From positions 62,001 to 126,000 of the forward strand of contig JADLZK010002577.1 of assembly GCA_015847255.1 (NCBI GenBank): a stretch of 64,000 nt of DNA. Reading direction: 5' to 3'. The stretch comes from Hyparrhenia diplandra. Taxonomy: Eukaryota > Streptophyta > Magnoliopsida > Poales > Poaceae. Made by a program: the position numbers and the translations under genes. Under the pieces are notes generated by a model. That model saw only the letters and a program-made list of their open reading frames with translations, made no database searches and was not told the origin of the DNA. Below are positions 23,490 through 34,751 of this stretch, piece by piece (within the stretch, counting starts at the first letter, position 1; every line of letters begins with the position of its first letter).

Positions 23490-24590
23490 AGTCGATCGGG
23501 GGTCCTCGTCTTGCGCTGGTCTCCGCCGTCGATCGGGCGTGGTCTTGCGCTGGACTCCGCGCTCCGGGTCCTCGTCGCCGTCGGCCGTCGAGCAGGGATT
23601 TCGTACTGGGAATAGGCAAAACAGAAACGAAAACAGGTTAAATATAAGATCCAAAAAACTTGCAGCCTGTAAAGATAGTTTTGGATCCGATCGATCCGAC
23701 GACAAAAATTGAAAAAAAGGGGCCAACGTAGGACTAGTAGTCTGTCTACCTACATCGAACCACCTTATTCTCAACCCGCCGCCTCCATAGCATACATAGC
23801 CATCTTGGCATCTCTTCCGACGCTCAAATGGCATGGCTCCCTAAACCGCATCTACTTCCATTCCACCCATTTCGCCACCTTCTCACAACGTCTTCTAGTT
23901 CTACATGCGTCGGTCGAGCCCATAAAGCAGCCAGAAACAGATCGAGAACAAAAACAGAAGCAACACAGGGACGAGACACCGCAAAAACTCAGAAGAAAGG
24001 TGCATCCGGAGCAGGATGAAGATCCGCAGCGCTGTAACGCGTGCGGCTCGAGCCGAAGCCGAACCGGGCAAGGTCCAATCGGTCCTCGGGGCTTCAAAGT
24101 GTTGCCCCGTGAGACTGGACTAGAACTAGAAGTATGTGCAAAGTAAAGGAGCTAAGCATGGAGGAAAGGAAACACAGCATGCATGCAGATGCAGCGACAC
24201 CAAAAATCTACACCTAGCTAGCTGCCTAGCTCTTTCCCGGAGCAAGCTCAAATTCTTGGGCGCAGGATCTCCAAGTAAGAAATCGATTGAAACTACTCCA
24301 TATAACCCAAGAAGATCACATATTGGACGAATAGTTGCTACAGTACAGGCCCGGCGCGGAGATAAAATAAAAAATGGGGGGCATGACCAAAACGGAGAGA
24401 ATTATCAAGCAAGTTAGACATGGACGGGTAAGAGATGAAAGATGCAGAAGGGGGTTGGGAGAGGCGTTAGTACCTTCTCCCTAGCAGAGCACACAGGTTT
24501 GGGTTTGGATCAAAAAAAAATGGCGAGGGGAGGAATTGAAGCACCCTACATCGCCAGAAGGCCCAGAACCGCTTCCAGGACCTTATATAG
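23490..24590 (-). promoter_or_regulatory. Promoter and 5' UTR of the minus-strand membrane protein gene
   Basis: On the minus strand a TATA box (CCTATATAAGG) lies at 24582-24591. A leader follows to AGAAG|GTACTAAC (donor at 24473-24472). A later acceptor TTCCCAG at 23612-23606 opens the exon that contains the ATG at 23489-23487. This gives a predicted 5'-UTR intron of about 0.87 kb, as in the paralogue at 33867. Small upstream ORFs occur in the intervening sequence. The UTR structure is inferred from splice motifs only. Confidence 0.5.
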
Positions 24591-24749
24591 GCGCGCTCTA
24601 CACACACCGGTCGGTAAGGTTACCATTCCGAGTTCCCGATGCAGAACAAGTGGTATGGTACTCCTATTTTTGTGAGCGAGATCTTTGTCTGAGCCTCCAT
24701 GGCGCACGGCTGGTATATCACACAGCTTGAACGATACATAAGTTGAATC

Positions 24750-26990
24750 CATGTATCTTTTTTGGGACCTCTTGTTGGCTTCTTAAGTTAGATTTTCCTG
24801 ATCAGCAAGGGCGAAACTACGTGGAAGATTGTGGGTGCCAGGCACCTATCAAAAATTGAAAATCCACTATTAGAAACAAATTTTCACCATGTTTGAAGAT
24901 TAAATTTTCACTTTCAAATTTGGGGTGTGTGTGTGTGTGTGTGTGGGGGGTGAATTGCAAATTCAAGCCATACCCCCTCATGTTCCTCGTGGCATTGAAC
25001 ATGCGCATCGCGAGGACAATCGGGCGCGAAGTCTTTCGCTGCCATGGCCGCCCCACGTGTACACGCGCACCACCTGTCCCTTGGCCCAAACCATCCCATC
25101 ACGCCCACCTTTTCTCTTTTCTGTGTCACCCCGCGAGTCCACCCTTCGAGGTGGCAGCCACGACGCATAAGTGGACCAGCTGGAGCCAGGTCACCCCTGA
25201 CCCTCTTGGACATGACCAAGAGCACCGGGCGCGGACCAGGTTGGAAATAGCTGGACAAGAGCCTGTCATGGCCACCACCATGTCCGCCTATAAATAAGCC
25301 CCTTCAGTGAGCACCCCGTGTGCGCCATGGCCACCTAAATCTTCACAATGAGCCAGAACGTGCCATCCATGTTCTCTCTTCCCATGACCGTTCTCGATTT
25401 GAGTCCTATGGCTACTTCCCCCAATTCTACCTCCACGGTCGCCATAGCCACCGTCGAGCTCCCCTCTCTCGTATGTCGCGTCCCCGACCAAATCAAGCAG
25501 TAGGTGAGCATGGTGAGCTGATCATCTTCCTCTCGTTGGCTATTGGCCCTTCTAGCTCTGTGTAGCCACCACGCGACGGCACCATGCGCACCAAGCCGCC
25601 ATTGCTGCCGCATTCTCTAATCCGTGAGGCTCGGCAAGTCAACGACCACCCCTAGTGTGAACACCTGAGCAACGTGCACCACCCGCACACACTCGAGCAG
25701 GCTAATCGTCCTCTCCCTAGTTCCACGCACCCACACCCGCCACAAGTTGTTGTTCTCGTCGGCTAGCCGCTGGAAAGGCTCAACTAGGCACCACATCGCC
25801 ATGAAAGTATCACTCACACTCACTCGCACCCGAGTGAAAGGATAAACAAATTGAGGCTTGTAGACAAGTCCATGACCGCGCCGCCAACCGGGCTCTTGTG
25901 AGCCGGCACACCAGCCCCCGGACGCTCTTAGTCGCCACCAGTGGCACCCACGGCCGTGGCATAACCTCGTGAACCGCGCCGACACAACTCCCGTGACCTC
26001 CAAGGTCCATGGTCACTAGTGTAGTGAGCTCTGCCGAGCTGCAATGCTCTGTTGTCGCATTGGAGATCGTTGAAGTTCTTCCGTCCCTTCTCCATCCACT
26101 GTCTCTCGGCGCCGGCATGCCTTGCCCCCACCTGGCCACTCCCTCCCTCTCTCCCTTCCCCTATCTCCCGCTAGCAGTTGGGCCCCGGCCCAATAGTGTC
26201 CCGCTGAGAGGTCCGCTTGTCGGTGCAACACACCACTGACCCCCGAGACCCGCATGTCAGCCACATACACACCACAGCATGAACATAGTTCTGGGTACAC
26301 ATGGAAAATCGCTAGGCACACCTAGCTAATGCTCATAGAAAGCTAAAAGTCTTGTTTCCTTAACCCTAAAATTTCGTAGCAAATTTTTAAAACAACCAAA
26401 TGCATTTAGGAGCATTTTCATGCATTTAATTCATTTTATCATACACCATCATAATCATAACTAATCTGGCATATACTTTAATATAGAATAAATTCTAAAA
26501 TCAATATATCTTTTTCATACTAACTCCGTTTCCGATGAAACCACTTCCATGATGCATCCAGGCGCCTGTGTCAGGTGACTAGATAGGGCGTATTTTGGTC
26601 TTTCCCCAGTCCCAAGGCTGGTTGACGGTACATGTGGACGGAATGGACGGAAGGGCCAAATTCCCAAAGAAATTCAAGTCAGGGTCAAAAACCAAAGTTG
26701 GATGAAATTTAGGCCAAGAAGCCAAGGATAAGTTTTTCAGAGCCAAAAACTCCAATTTCCCCTAAATATAATCCCATGCATTGCATCATTCACCACCGTA
26801 ATGTTCTATGTTTGCTTGTGCCCCTAGTTATAGACCAATGATAGTTCCGTTAGACGAAAGTGCCCCAGAAGCTACGAAGACAATGTGACAATCAAACTCA
26901 ACATTGAAGGCAAGTCCCCCATCCATCATTAAACTTAACTAATCCCTTAATATGACAACCCCTAAGTTATCACATGAGTTTATCCGTATA
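24750..26990. mobile_element. Probable LTR-retrotransposon remnant (unclassified, possibly Gypsy)
   Basis: A GC-rich block (25000-26250) with a TATA-like CCTATAAATAAGC near 25286 is followed by an AT-richer block. Near 26880-26920 there is a CAACATTGAAGGCAAG sequence of the type found just downstream of grass Gypsy LTRs. A TG/G microsatellite occurs at 24925-24950. No TG..CA ends with a TSD could be matched, and no gag or pol is recognisable here. Long ORFs on both strands reflect composition. Confidence 0.35.
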
Positions 26991-27012
26991 AGCGGACATC
27001 TGGGCGAATATC

Positions 27013-27695
27013 ATGAGCTTGTTGATGAGTGCAAACAAAATCATAGAGTTCTGAAGCAAGCACTCCCCAGTCGGAAATTACCCTTAGTCCCGTCGCGTCC
27101 TCATGCTTTGGCTGGCACGCCGCCCGGCTAGCTTGTACTACATACGTTCGTCTCGGGCTCCGCTGGATGCATGTCTGTCGCCCGTCCGGACCATACCCAC
27201 AAAGGTTTCGCCGGCAACGACACGGCGTGTCCATCCACCTAACACACAAGCGCGCGCGTTCGCGTACGTACGTGCTTGGGTGCCGTGCGTGGCTTTCCAT
27301 CCTTTCGCGCGCCTTAGGCCGCGACGGCCGGGCGCAAAGCAAAGCAAAACACGCTTGGAACGCGTTCTTGCTGCCGACGCCATTGCCAACGCGGAATAAT
27401 ATTTGCCGGAGGCCGTCGTCCTGCACGTCCAAATAGCAGCGATATATACTTGGGCGGCCGCGGTTTCGCGGCGATGGGCGGTAGACGACCAGGTCGACGG
27501 GAGCCGATTGCGTCACTGCGTGCGTACGTGTGGATCCAGCAGAGGGATAGACACCCGCTCCCTCCGCGTCGAGGATCCTCCCACGCTCGGCTTCTAGTCT
27601 AGAATAGAAAAGGCACGCACTGCGAAGGATGCAGGTGACATTGCAGAATATTACTATTAAGACGTCCGGCGTCATCAAGGCAAATCAAATCACGT
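27013..27695. repeat. Direct repeat copy A (about 0.68 kb)
   Basis: This matches 31401-32105 in the same orientation through many shared blocks, for example CTCCCCAGTCGGAAATTACC, CCATTGCCAACGCGGAATAA and GACGTCCGGCGTCATCAAGG. The two copies differ by numerous small indels. No protein family was recognised on either strand. Confidence 0.7.
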
Positions 27696-28739
27696 TTGTC
27701 CAACATCGTCGCCTTCATTTCTAATTCAAACCATTTTTGCTATAAAATCACAAGTGAATCCTATTCTGACTCTGGTAGTGCTACCACTTGTTAAAATTTG
27801 GTACTCAGCAATCATTAAATAAATATTTTAAAGTTTACTGCTGATATAAGATGCAAGTTTACACTGTATCAAGAACGACAGAGCTATAGAGAGAGTGCAG
27901 TTCGATATTTGATTGATCGTTCTCGTCCCTACAGAAGCAACAACGCGCTAGGAACGCGCTGCATCCGCGGCCAGCGATGCTACCGCAGAATGGACTATTT
28001 AACGGGATCTGTGTTCACGCGCTTGTGGAAACCGCCGGTCTCGATTGGCGGCGAAAGACGAAAGACAGGCCTACAAGCAAGGGATATACGCTCATAGATC
28101 CGGTTTTTATTTTAAAATTGATCACGGAAGAATGTACAGTATATAATTCACTGCTGGTCCTTTCATTTCACTTTTGTGAGTGTGGACTCTACCTTGTCCT
28201 AGCTGTAGCCTGTAGCTATGTTCATCTTGTACTTGGCTTCCTATTAGCGATAACTTAATTATTTGTGCATGCGTTTGTTCAAGTACTAGTCAGAGGAGTA
28301 GACTTTAGTTTTGGCTCCTTCCTTCCTGCTCTGCGCTGTTCTAGAACCGCTGAATTCTTATTTAGTGCTGCGATGATAAGTTGTACAATTGGCGAATAAA
28401 CAAGGTAGCAAATACTCCATCCGTCCTATAAATTATAAATAATTTAAATTTTCTTTGAGAGTCAAATGGACTAATTTTATAATCAGCTAGCAAACCATAC
28501 CTTGCGTTAAAAACAAATCACGTGTTGCGATGATAGATAATGTGTTCAATTCCAAAATGTATTGGGTCGTGCCATTTGTATTTCATATGTGACCAAGACT
28601 CATGAGCTGCGCTCATAAAAGTCAGAACAACTCACGTCTAGATGATACGACGATTCCCATATGTACTACATTTTGTTGCAACACACAATATGTTTGCTAG
28701 TATAGTATATAGTATTAGATAGTACTACCTCTGTTCCAC
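27696..28739. other. No gene recognised
   Basis: AT-rich sequence with short ORFs only. A Stowaway-like left end (CTCCATCCGTCCTATAAATT) is visible near 28417, and a second similar end (CTACCTCTGTTCCACAATAA) near 28725 in the same orientation, but neither has a confident partner. Confidence 0.3.
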
Positions 28740-30150
28740 AATAATAAGTGTGCTTATGAGGTGGTTTTTCTTGTCTCTACGGTGTGCTGTTTATCTGAGC
28801 AGTCAGTGGATATCAAGCTATATCTTCAAATCTGAACGTCCAAAGGACATGAAGCTTTTATGGAGGAAAGTAGACTTTTGTATCATATGCCACTAGAGTC
28901 ACCCTCATAGTTGTTATAGTTGAGAGTTATAAAATCACAAGGCGATGCAAATGTGTTGTCTGAAACCTGGATCCATTTCGGTTGTGTACAGTTTTTGGCT
29001 AACTTAGCTGATGAGTTTGGAAAAGTATTCTATATGAAAGTTTAGAGGAATCTCTGATGCATGTGAGTTTCTCTCCGATATCAGAAGGTCATTATGAATT
29101 ATGATGGATAACTCACATAGGAGATCATTCTAGCTACCCCCTCTTGTGCCCCTAGTTGATCTATTCTTAAGGGGGTAGCCAAGATAAAGAGTTTGTTATC
29201 TCTGTGTTTGGATCTTCCCTTGCTCTCATCTTATGATATCTCATGAAGTTGCATTTAAGAATGCTAGAGTGACTGATTCCTAATGCATTTGTATTGAAAA
29301 CAGATGGTTACTACCAGGAGAAGTGCTTCACAAGGTGACCAAAGGGATGCTACCAATTCCAATACACCTCTAGCAACAAATCCTTCAGCTATAGAGCAAG
29401 TTTTTGACAACGAAGACTTAGTTGTTGCAAACTCTCATCCAACATGTGATGAACAACCTACAACAAGCACCAACTATTAGCAAGCGTGGTGAATTTATGA
29501 TGGGACACCCACCGACATTCCCTCATGCAAGTGATCCACTAGAAGCAGGTGATTGGCTTAGAGTTGTGGAGAGACATCTTGACACAGCTCGGTGTGATGA
29601 TCATCAAAAGATGCTTTATGCTTCCGGACAACTTCAAGGTGTAGCTCGGGATGACTTCTGTCATATTTATTCTGACAATTGGTTAGTCATCCACATGCTC
29701 TTTTCCCTTGCCGGTTTTGTATAGCTGACCAGCTATAAACGCTTCATCTAGGCACTTCATGGGATTGAGTTGATTATCATGACTGAGTGAGATTGTCGTT
29801 GTCTCACTCTGAAGAGGACAGTCACCTCTAGTTTGTGAAAACCTGGATGCAACAACATATTTGATGATGCAACCAACTTGATTGGGATGCCAATTCTGAT
29901 CGGGGGGTTTGGGTATCACTTAAGCGTGGAAGGTTTAGCCATAAGTTTCGTGAAGCTTTCATGGAGACAATCTACAACACTTTCTTGAGCTCCTGGAAGA
30001 GTGGAGTGATTGGTTGAGGCTGCCTTGTTTGGCAGCAATTCCTGAAGGCCGAAAGCACTGAACACATGGATGGTGGTTATGCAGTCTTTTTTTGCAAAAT
30101 CACCATCCACACTAGAATTACTTACAGATCACTCAAGGAGTCCGGAATCT
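28740..30150 (+). mobile_element. Gypsy-type retrotransposon remnant with gag fragment (29304-29660)
   Basis: A leader of about 0.55 kb precedes an ATG at 29304 that encodes an N-terminus of gag type (MVTTRR). After one frameshift near 29420 the reading continues with HPPTFPHASDPLEAGDWL, VERHLDTARCDDHQKMLYAS and GQLQGVARD, the core of the plant Gypsy retrotrans_gag domain. The frame then closes. No protease, reverse transcriptase or integrase is present. The element is therefore a deleted, dead copy; it lies between the two direct repeat copies A and B. Confidence 0.7.
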
Positions 30151-31400
30151 TGAAAATATGTTGCCTCCCTATTTATAAGAGTATATTACACAGTCCATGC
30201 TTTTAGTTTTTACAAACCAAAAACATGTCCCATAAAGTTTAATGTTTAGTGTGTAAGTTTTAAGGCACGTGTGACGGTGTGAGAATGACACAATAACATG
30301 TTCTCGTCTCTGGATCTAAAAAGTAATGTGTTTTCATGTAAATGAGAGGGTTGATATTGAACTTTTGAATGAAATATCCTCTGTCATGCACTTACCGAAT
30401 TGCATTCCAACAATATCCTTATACAAATGAAGTGATTTCTTTGTCACGCCTCGTATTGTTGTTTGATCCTTTATGTGTCATGAGGTCATTATCTATTATG
30501 AAACTTATTGCAGTGAAAATCTATCGTTGAATTGTTCTCATCTTCCGAGATCGCTTAGGGATGTCGGAAGTTTGCTTACTTTATACTTTATGAAACTAGA
30601 ACTCCTGAATTGCTCAACAGAGAAAATAATAACTCTTTTAAAGGTTTCAGATTAGATTAACAAAGACCGCCAAAACTACATATTTGTTATCACTCACCTG
30701 TTCAGTTAAAATGTCTTCCAAAGTAGCATATATATTTTACGTATTTTTCTGTATGACATGTATTTTTGGAATGGAAATTATAAAGGCTCTGACTTGGAGT
30801 GAATTGTTGAAGAAAAAAAAAAAACTGACAAAGAAGCGTTTATGCTGAACGAAGTTTTACTTGCAGTCTTGCAGCATTAAACCATTTTTGCATATATGCC
30901 TTGAAGATTCACTGAGAAGCATGTTTAACTATTGAATATCCACCTCAACCCTTACGAAAATAAATAAAAATATCCATAAAATTTATATGTAAATAATAAA
31001 TATATACTATGAAAGATACTTACTCAAATATCCATAAAGTAAGCTATATATATATTTTTAAAGTCACAATATTATACCGCTAATAAGTTAAAAGTAAGTA
31101 TAATGTTATATTCTGTCATGTAGATTAGGTAAATATGTATCCATTAGGATAACTATTTTAATAGATTATCAAGCATGAAAGAATGTTCACATAAAAACCA
31201 TATAGCAATAACACTGGTATCACTTCTCTTGTTGTGTCTTGCTTTATTAATAAAACAAAACTTCTTCGAGAGGACGATTTAAATTTGACTATATAAAATT
31301 TTTTGAAAAGGACAAGTGGTCAAATTTGGTGTAAAAAAAGTCAAACAAACTAGAATTTGAAATGGAGATAGTACCTTTATTCCCATTTTGTATTTTTTTG
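30151..31400. other. AT-rich stretch, no gene recognised
   Basis: Long AT-rich runs and short ORFs only. No splice-site pairs with a coding signature, no clear terminal repeats and no RNA gene boxes were found. Confidence 0.4.
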
Positions 31401-32105
31401 ATAAGCAGCTTTCGTTGATGAGTGCAACCAAATCATAAAGGGTTTTGCTCCCCAGTCGGAAATTACCCGTCAGCCCCGTCACGTCCTTGTGCTTTGGCTG
31501 GCACGCCGGCTTGTACATGCGTTCGTCTCCGCTGGACGTCTCTCGCGCGTCCGTTCCGCACCGTTCACAGAAAGGTTTCGCCAGCACACGGCGTGTCCAT
31601 ATCCACCTAACACAAGCGCGCGCGTACGCTGCCGTGCGTGGCTTTCCTAGCTTCCCGCGCGCGCCTCGCCCGGCCGCGACGACGGGCGCCGGCCGTGCGC
31701 AAAGCAAAGCAAAACACGCTTGAACGCTCCGCTCGCTCTTGCTGCATGCCGATGCCATTGCCAACGCGGAATAATATTTGCCGGAGCCCATCGTCCTGCG
31801 CGTGGCCGCCCGCGGGTTTCGCTTTCGCGGCGATGGGCGGTAGATCGACGTACGACCAGGTCGACGGATGAACGCGATTGCGTCACTGCATGCGTACGTT
31901 ACGTGTGGACACAGCAGAGTGGGGAGAAAAACCCAGCAGAGGGGGGAGACAACGGGAGGGACACCGCCGCCCCCTCGGCGTCGATCCTAGCTCTCCCACG
32001 CTCGGGTTCTACGTAGAATAGAAACGGCAAGCGCTGAGAACGCTGCCGGTGACATCGCAGAATATTATTAGGACGTCCGGCGTCATCAAGGGAAATCAAA
32101 TCAAA
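31401..32105. repeat. Direct repeat copy B (about 0.7 kb)
   Basis: Second copy of the sequence at 27013-27695, same orientation, about 4.4 kb away. Both copies share the opening TTGATGAGTGCAA and the closing AAATCAAATCA, but neither side shows a clear target duplication. The ends are compatible with, but do not prove, an LTR pair. Confidence 0.7.
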
Positions 32106-32835
32106 TTTCTCCGCGCGTCCAAATTATTTGTTATAATTCAACCTCCTATAATTAAATAAGCGATTACCTCTTCTAGATGCTGCCATCTCAGGTTCAAGAC
32201 GACTGCGGTGGATGCTTGATAGCTAAGACATCACGAGCTAGTACAGCTAGAATCTATCCGTTGGCGAGTGGCCACCAATCGGCGGACCCACCACAGAGCT
32301 GGAATTTCTGCCTGCCTGCCTCGGCGTTTCCCGGGCCTAAATTAACGAAGCCGAGGTCTTTCGTTTTTCTAAAAAAAAATGAGAAAATGAAAAGAGAACA
32401 TGGTCAAAGTCATTTGTAAATCGAGGTCAAGCAAGCGAGGACGGCTACTGGCCAGTCGCGATCACGATCCCACCAATCAAGAAAGTGTTCTGACTCTTAA
32501 CTTAGATGGTTTTTCTAGTAAGAGCATGGTTAATAATAAATAAATCCAAGTGCTCGGCTATAAGTCCAGTAACAAAAAGTCAAGCTATACAAGAATTAAC
32601 CTTCTACTTGTCTACAAAATTTGTGAGGATGAAGCATATTAACCTATAGCTTGACTCTTGTCACGACCATCACTATACTTGATTGATCGTATATTTTTTT
32701 AATAGAAGTATCAATCCATAACAAAGTACTAGCTATTTTTTCTAATATTGAAGGATTCTATATTTTTTTTAAGCTTGTAGTATGAGTTAAAGCACTGTGA
32801 CTGAGATCAATCTTAAGAATCGATTAAGAAACAAG
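32106..32835. other. No gene recognised
   Basis: AT-rich sequence. AAGAGCATGGTTAATA near 32520 resembles a MITE end, but no inverted partner was found. Confidence 0.3.
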
Positions 32836-33001
32836 ACATAATGATTAATCTATGAGCTTCTCATGTTCAGTGTGTTAGAAAAACATGTGTAGGGCTCAAG
32901 GCATGACATGAAAACATGACATAATGATAATCTTTGAGCTTCTCATGTTCAATGTGTTAGAAAAATATGTGTTAAAGCTCAAGGCATGACATGAAGTCAT
33001 G
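32836..33001. repeat. Two-copy 83-bp tandem repeat
   Basis: Units 32836-32918 and 32919-33001 share the GAGCTTCTCATGTTCA core, a TGTGTTAGAAAAA segment and the CTCAAGGCATGACATGAA tail with a few substitutions. Not coding. Confidence 0.8.
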
Positions 33002-33231
33002 TTCCAAGATGCATGCAAGAAACCCATGGCATTATTTTTGAATTTTTGAGGCACAAATCATATCCTAAATCCTATTGCAATGTATGAGCATTTTTGTTAG
33101 TTGAACATAATTTCTATAAACCTAATTAAACTTTAAAAAGTTTGACCGACATAATTACCATAGAGATACTTATTTTTGGAATAAGTGAGTACGAGTATAT
33201 AAGTATACAATCAGTAATAGGAGAGATGTTA

Positions 33232-33581
33232 CTCCCTCCATTCCAAAAAAACATGCAACTATGGTTTTCGTGTCGGTCAACTTGACTAAATTTGACCAAG
33301 TTTATAGTAATTAGTATTAATATTATGTTTCAATCAAAATTTATTACGAAAAATATATTTCATCATTAACTTTTATAACTAGTTGATTTATATTTCATCA
33401 TTAATCATTTTTAGTAACTGGAAAATTTGTAATCTCTTTATTAAGACATGATTTATATTTCATCGTTATTTTGTATTATAAGTTTCAATAATTTTTTTTT
33501 ATATAAATTTGGTCAAATATAGAATCGGTTCACTTCTTAAGAAATGAGAATTTACATATTTTATTTATGGGATGGAGGGAG
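33232..33581. mobile_element. Stowaway-type MITE (Tc1/mariner)
   Basis: Starts CTCCCTCCATTCC, ends GGGATGGAGGGAG, flanked by TA on both sides (33230-33231 and 33582-33583). The interior is AT-rich with TTTGACCAAGTTTATAGT, a common sequence of this MITE class in grasses. It lies about 290 bp upstream of the TATA box of the plus-strand membrane protein gene. Confidence 0.8.
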
Positions 33582-33866
33582 TACCTGAGTCTCCATTGAT
33601 AGCCGTAGCAGTAGGAGTATGAATTTTACTATAAGTTACATTCTTAAGTTGTAACGTCCCACTCGATCAAAAAAGGATATAGAACGTGCCTATCGAATCT
33701 AGTGGGCCAGGCTAACACGTGGTCATTCTAGATGCTGCACACTTGGCTTGTGGCGCGTCATCATGATCTAGGAATGAAGTCACGGCACGTCGTTGCCCCC
33801 AGGTGGTGGGCCAACGTCTTTGCCGTGTCAGCGGCTGAAAGGAGCTTAGAAAGTGTTGTGGAGACC

Positions 33867-34751
33867 TATATAAAGCCTCGAGTCCAGCGAGGTAGTTAGA
33901 CTTGACTAGTCTAGTAGCTGTGTTGTCTCGTCTACTGTCTCGTCTTAGTCTCCGGCGGGCGGCGTCTCGTCGGCGACGCCCGCGACAGGACCAGATCAAG
34001 TACGCTGTACGTTGGTTTCCTCCGGTGACGTGTCAGGGCGGCGAACGGCGAGGGTGATTCATCCCAGTCCAGCAGCAACCAGCAGGTGAGCTACTCTTCT
34101 CGATTGCTTTAATAAATTTGCGCTACTGGTTTAGTTTGTTGGTCTCCCCTGCGCGTCGATCTTTTCTCATCCAACCTCAAGACTCTGAATTCGTTTCGTT
34201 AATCATCCCTGTCTTCTGTTAGGTCGAACGGGATAGTTTAGGCTGTGATTCAATTCACATGCGGATCCCTATTCCCAGTTTACCTGTAGCTAATTTGGGT
34301 CGAGTTCCTGGGATCTACCGGCACAGAGATTCACGTACTACTTCTCCTTTTGGTCCACCGCATGATCCCCATCTATTTTGCATGACGCTGTGGATGAGCC
34401 TGCCTTTTCCATGATTCGTTTTCCCCTTTGTGAAACGAGGTTCACAAAGTAAAAGGCTGGGGCCCTGGGGGGGTTACCAACTCACACAGAAAGCAAGTGC
34501 AAAATTTTCATGGCTTTGACTGCACCTGCATATAGCGCAGCAAGAAAAGACTAGATGTAGTGCTTCCTCTTTCGTTTAGTTGGTTTTGATTGACAACGAT
34601 CGATAGACTTTTTTCCCCATTTTCGTATAAAGCTAGCTTTCCCATTAGTCATTCTCCTTGATGTGCCTGTGTGGAACCTTAACTACAACTGGATAATCAT
34701 TGCAGAGGCGAGGACGACAGGAGATCCCGAGATCGGATTAGCCAGCTTACT
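33867..34751 (+). promoter_or_regulatory. Core promoter and 5' UTR of the plus-strand membrane protein gene
   Basis: The TATA box TATATAAA lies at 33867-33874. A GC-rich leader of about 190 bp ends at AACCAGCAG|GTGAGC (donor near 34086). The acceptor ATTGCAG at 34699-34705 is followed by a short second leader exon and the ATG at 34752. A 5'-UTR intron of about 620 bp is therefore predicted. Such leader introns often raise expression in grasses. Confidence 0.65.

Noticed and set aside
23709..24146. Plus-strand ORF upstream of the membrane protein gene
   Set aside because: It runs antisense through the predicted 5'-UTR intron and shows no family signature.
28417..28760. Complete Stowaway MITE
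   Set aside because: Two left-type ends in the same orientation are present, but no matching inverted right end was found.
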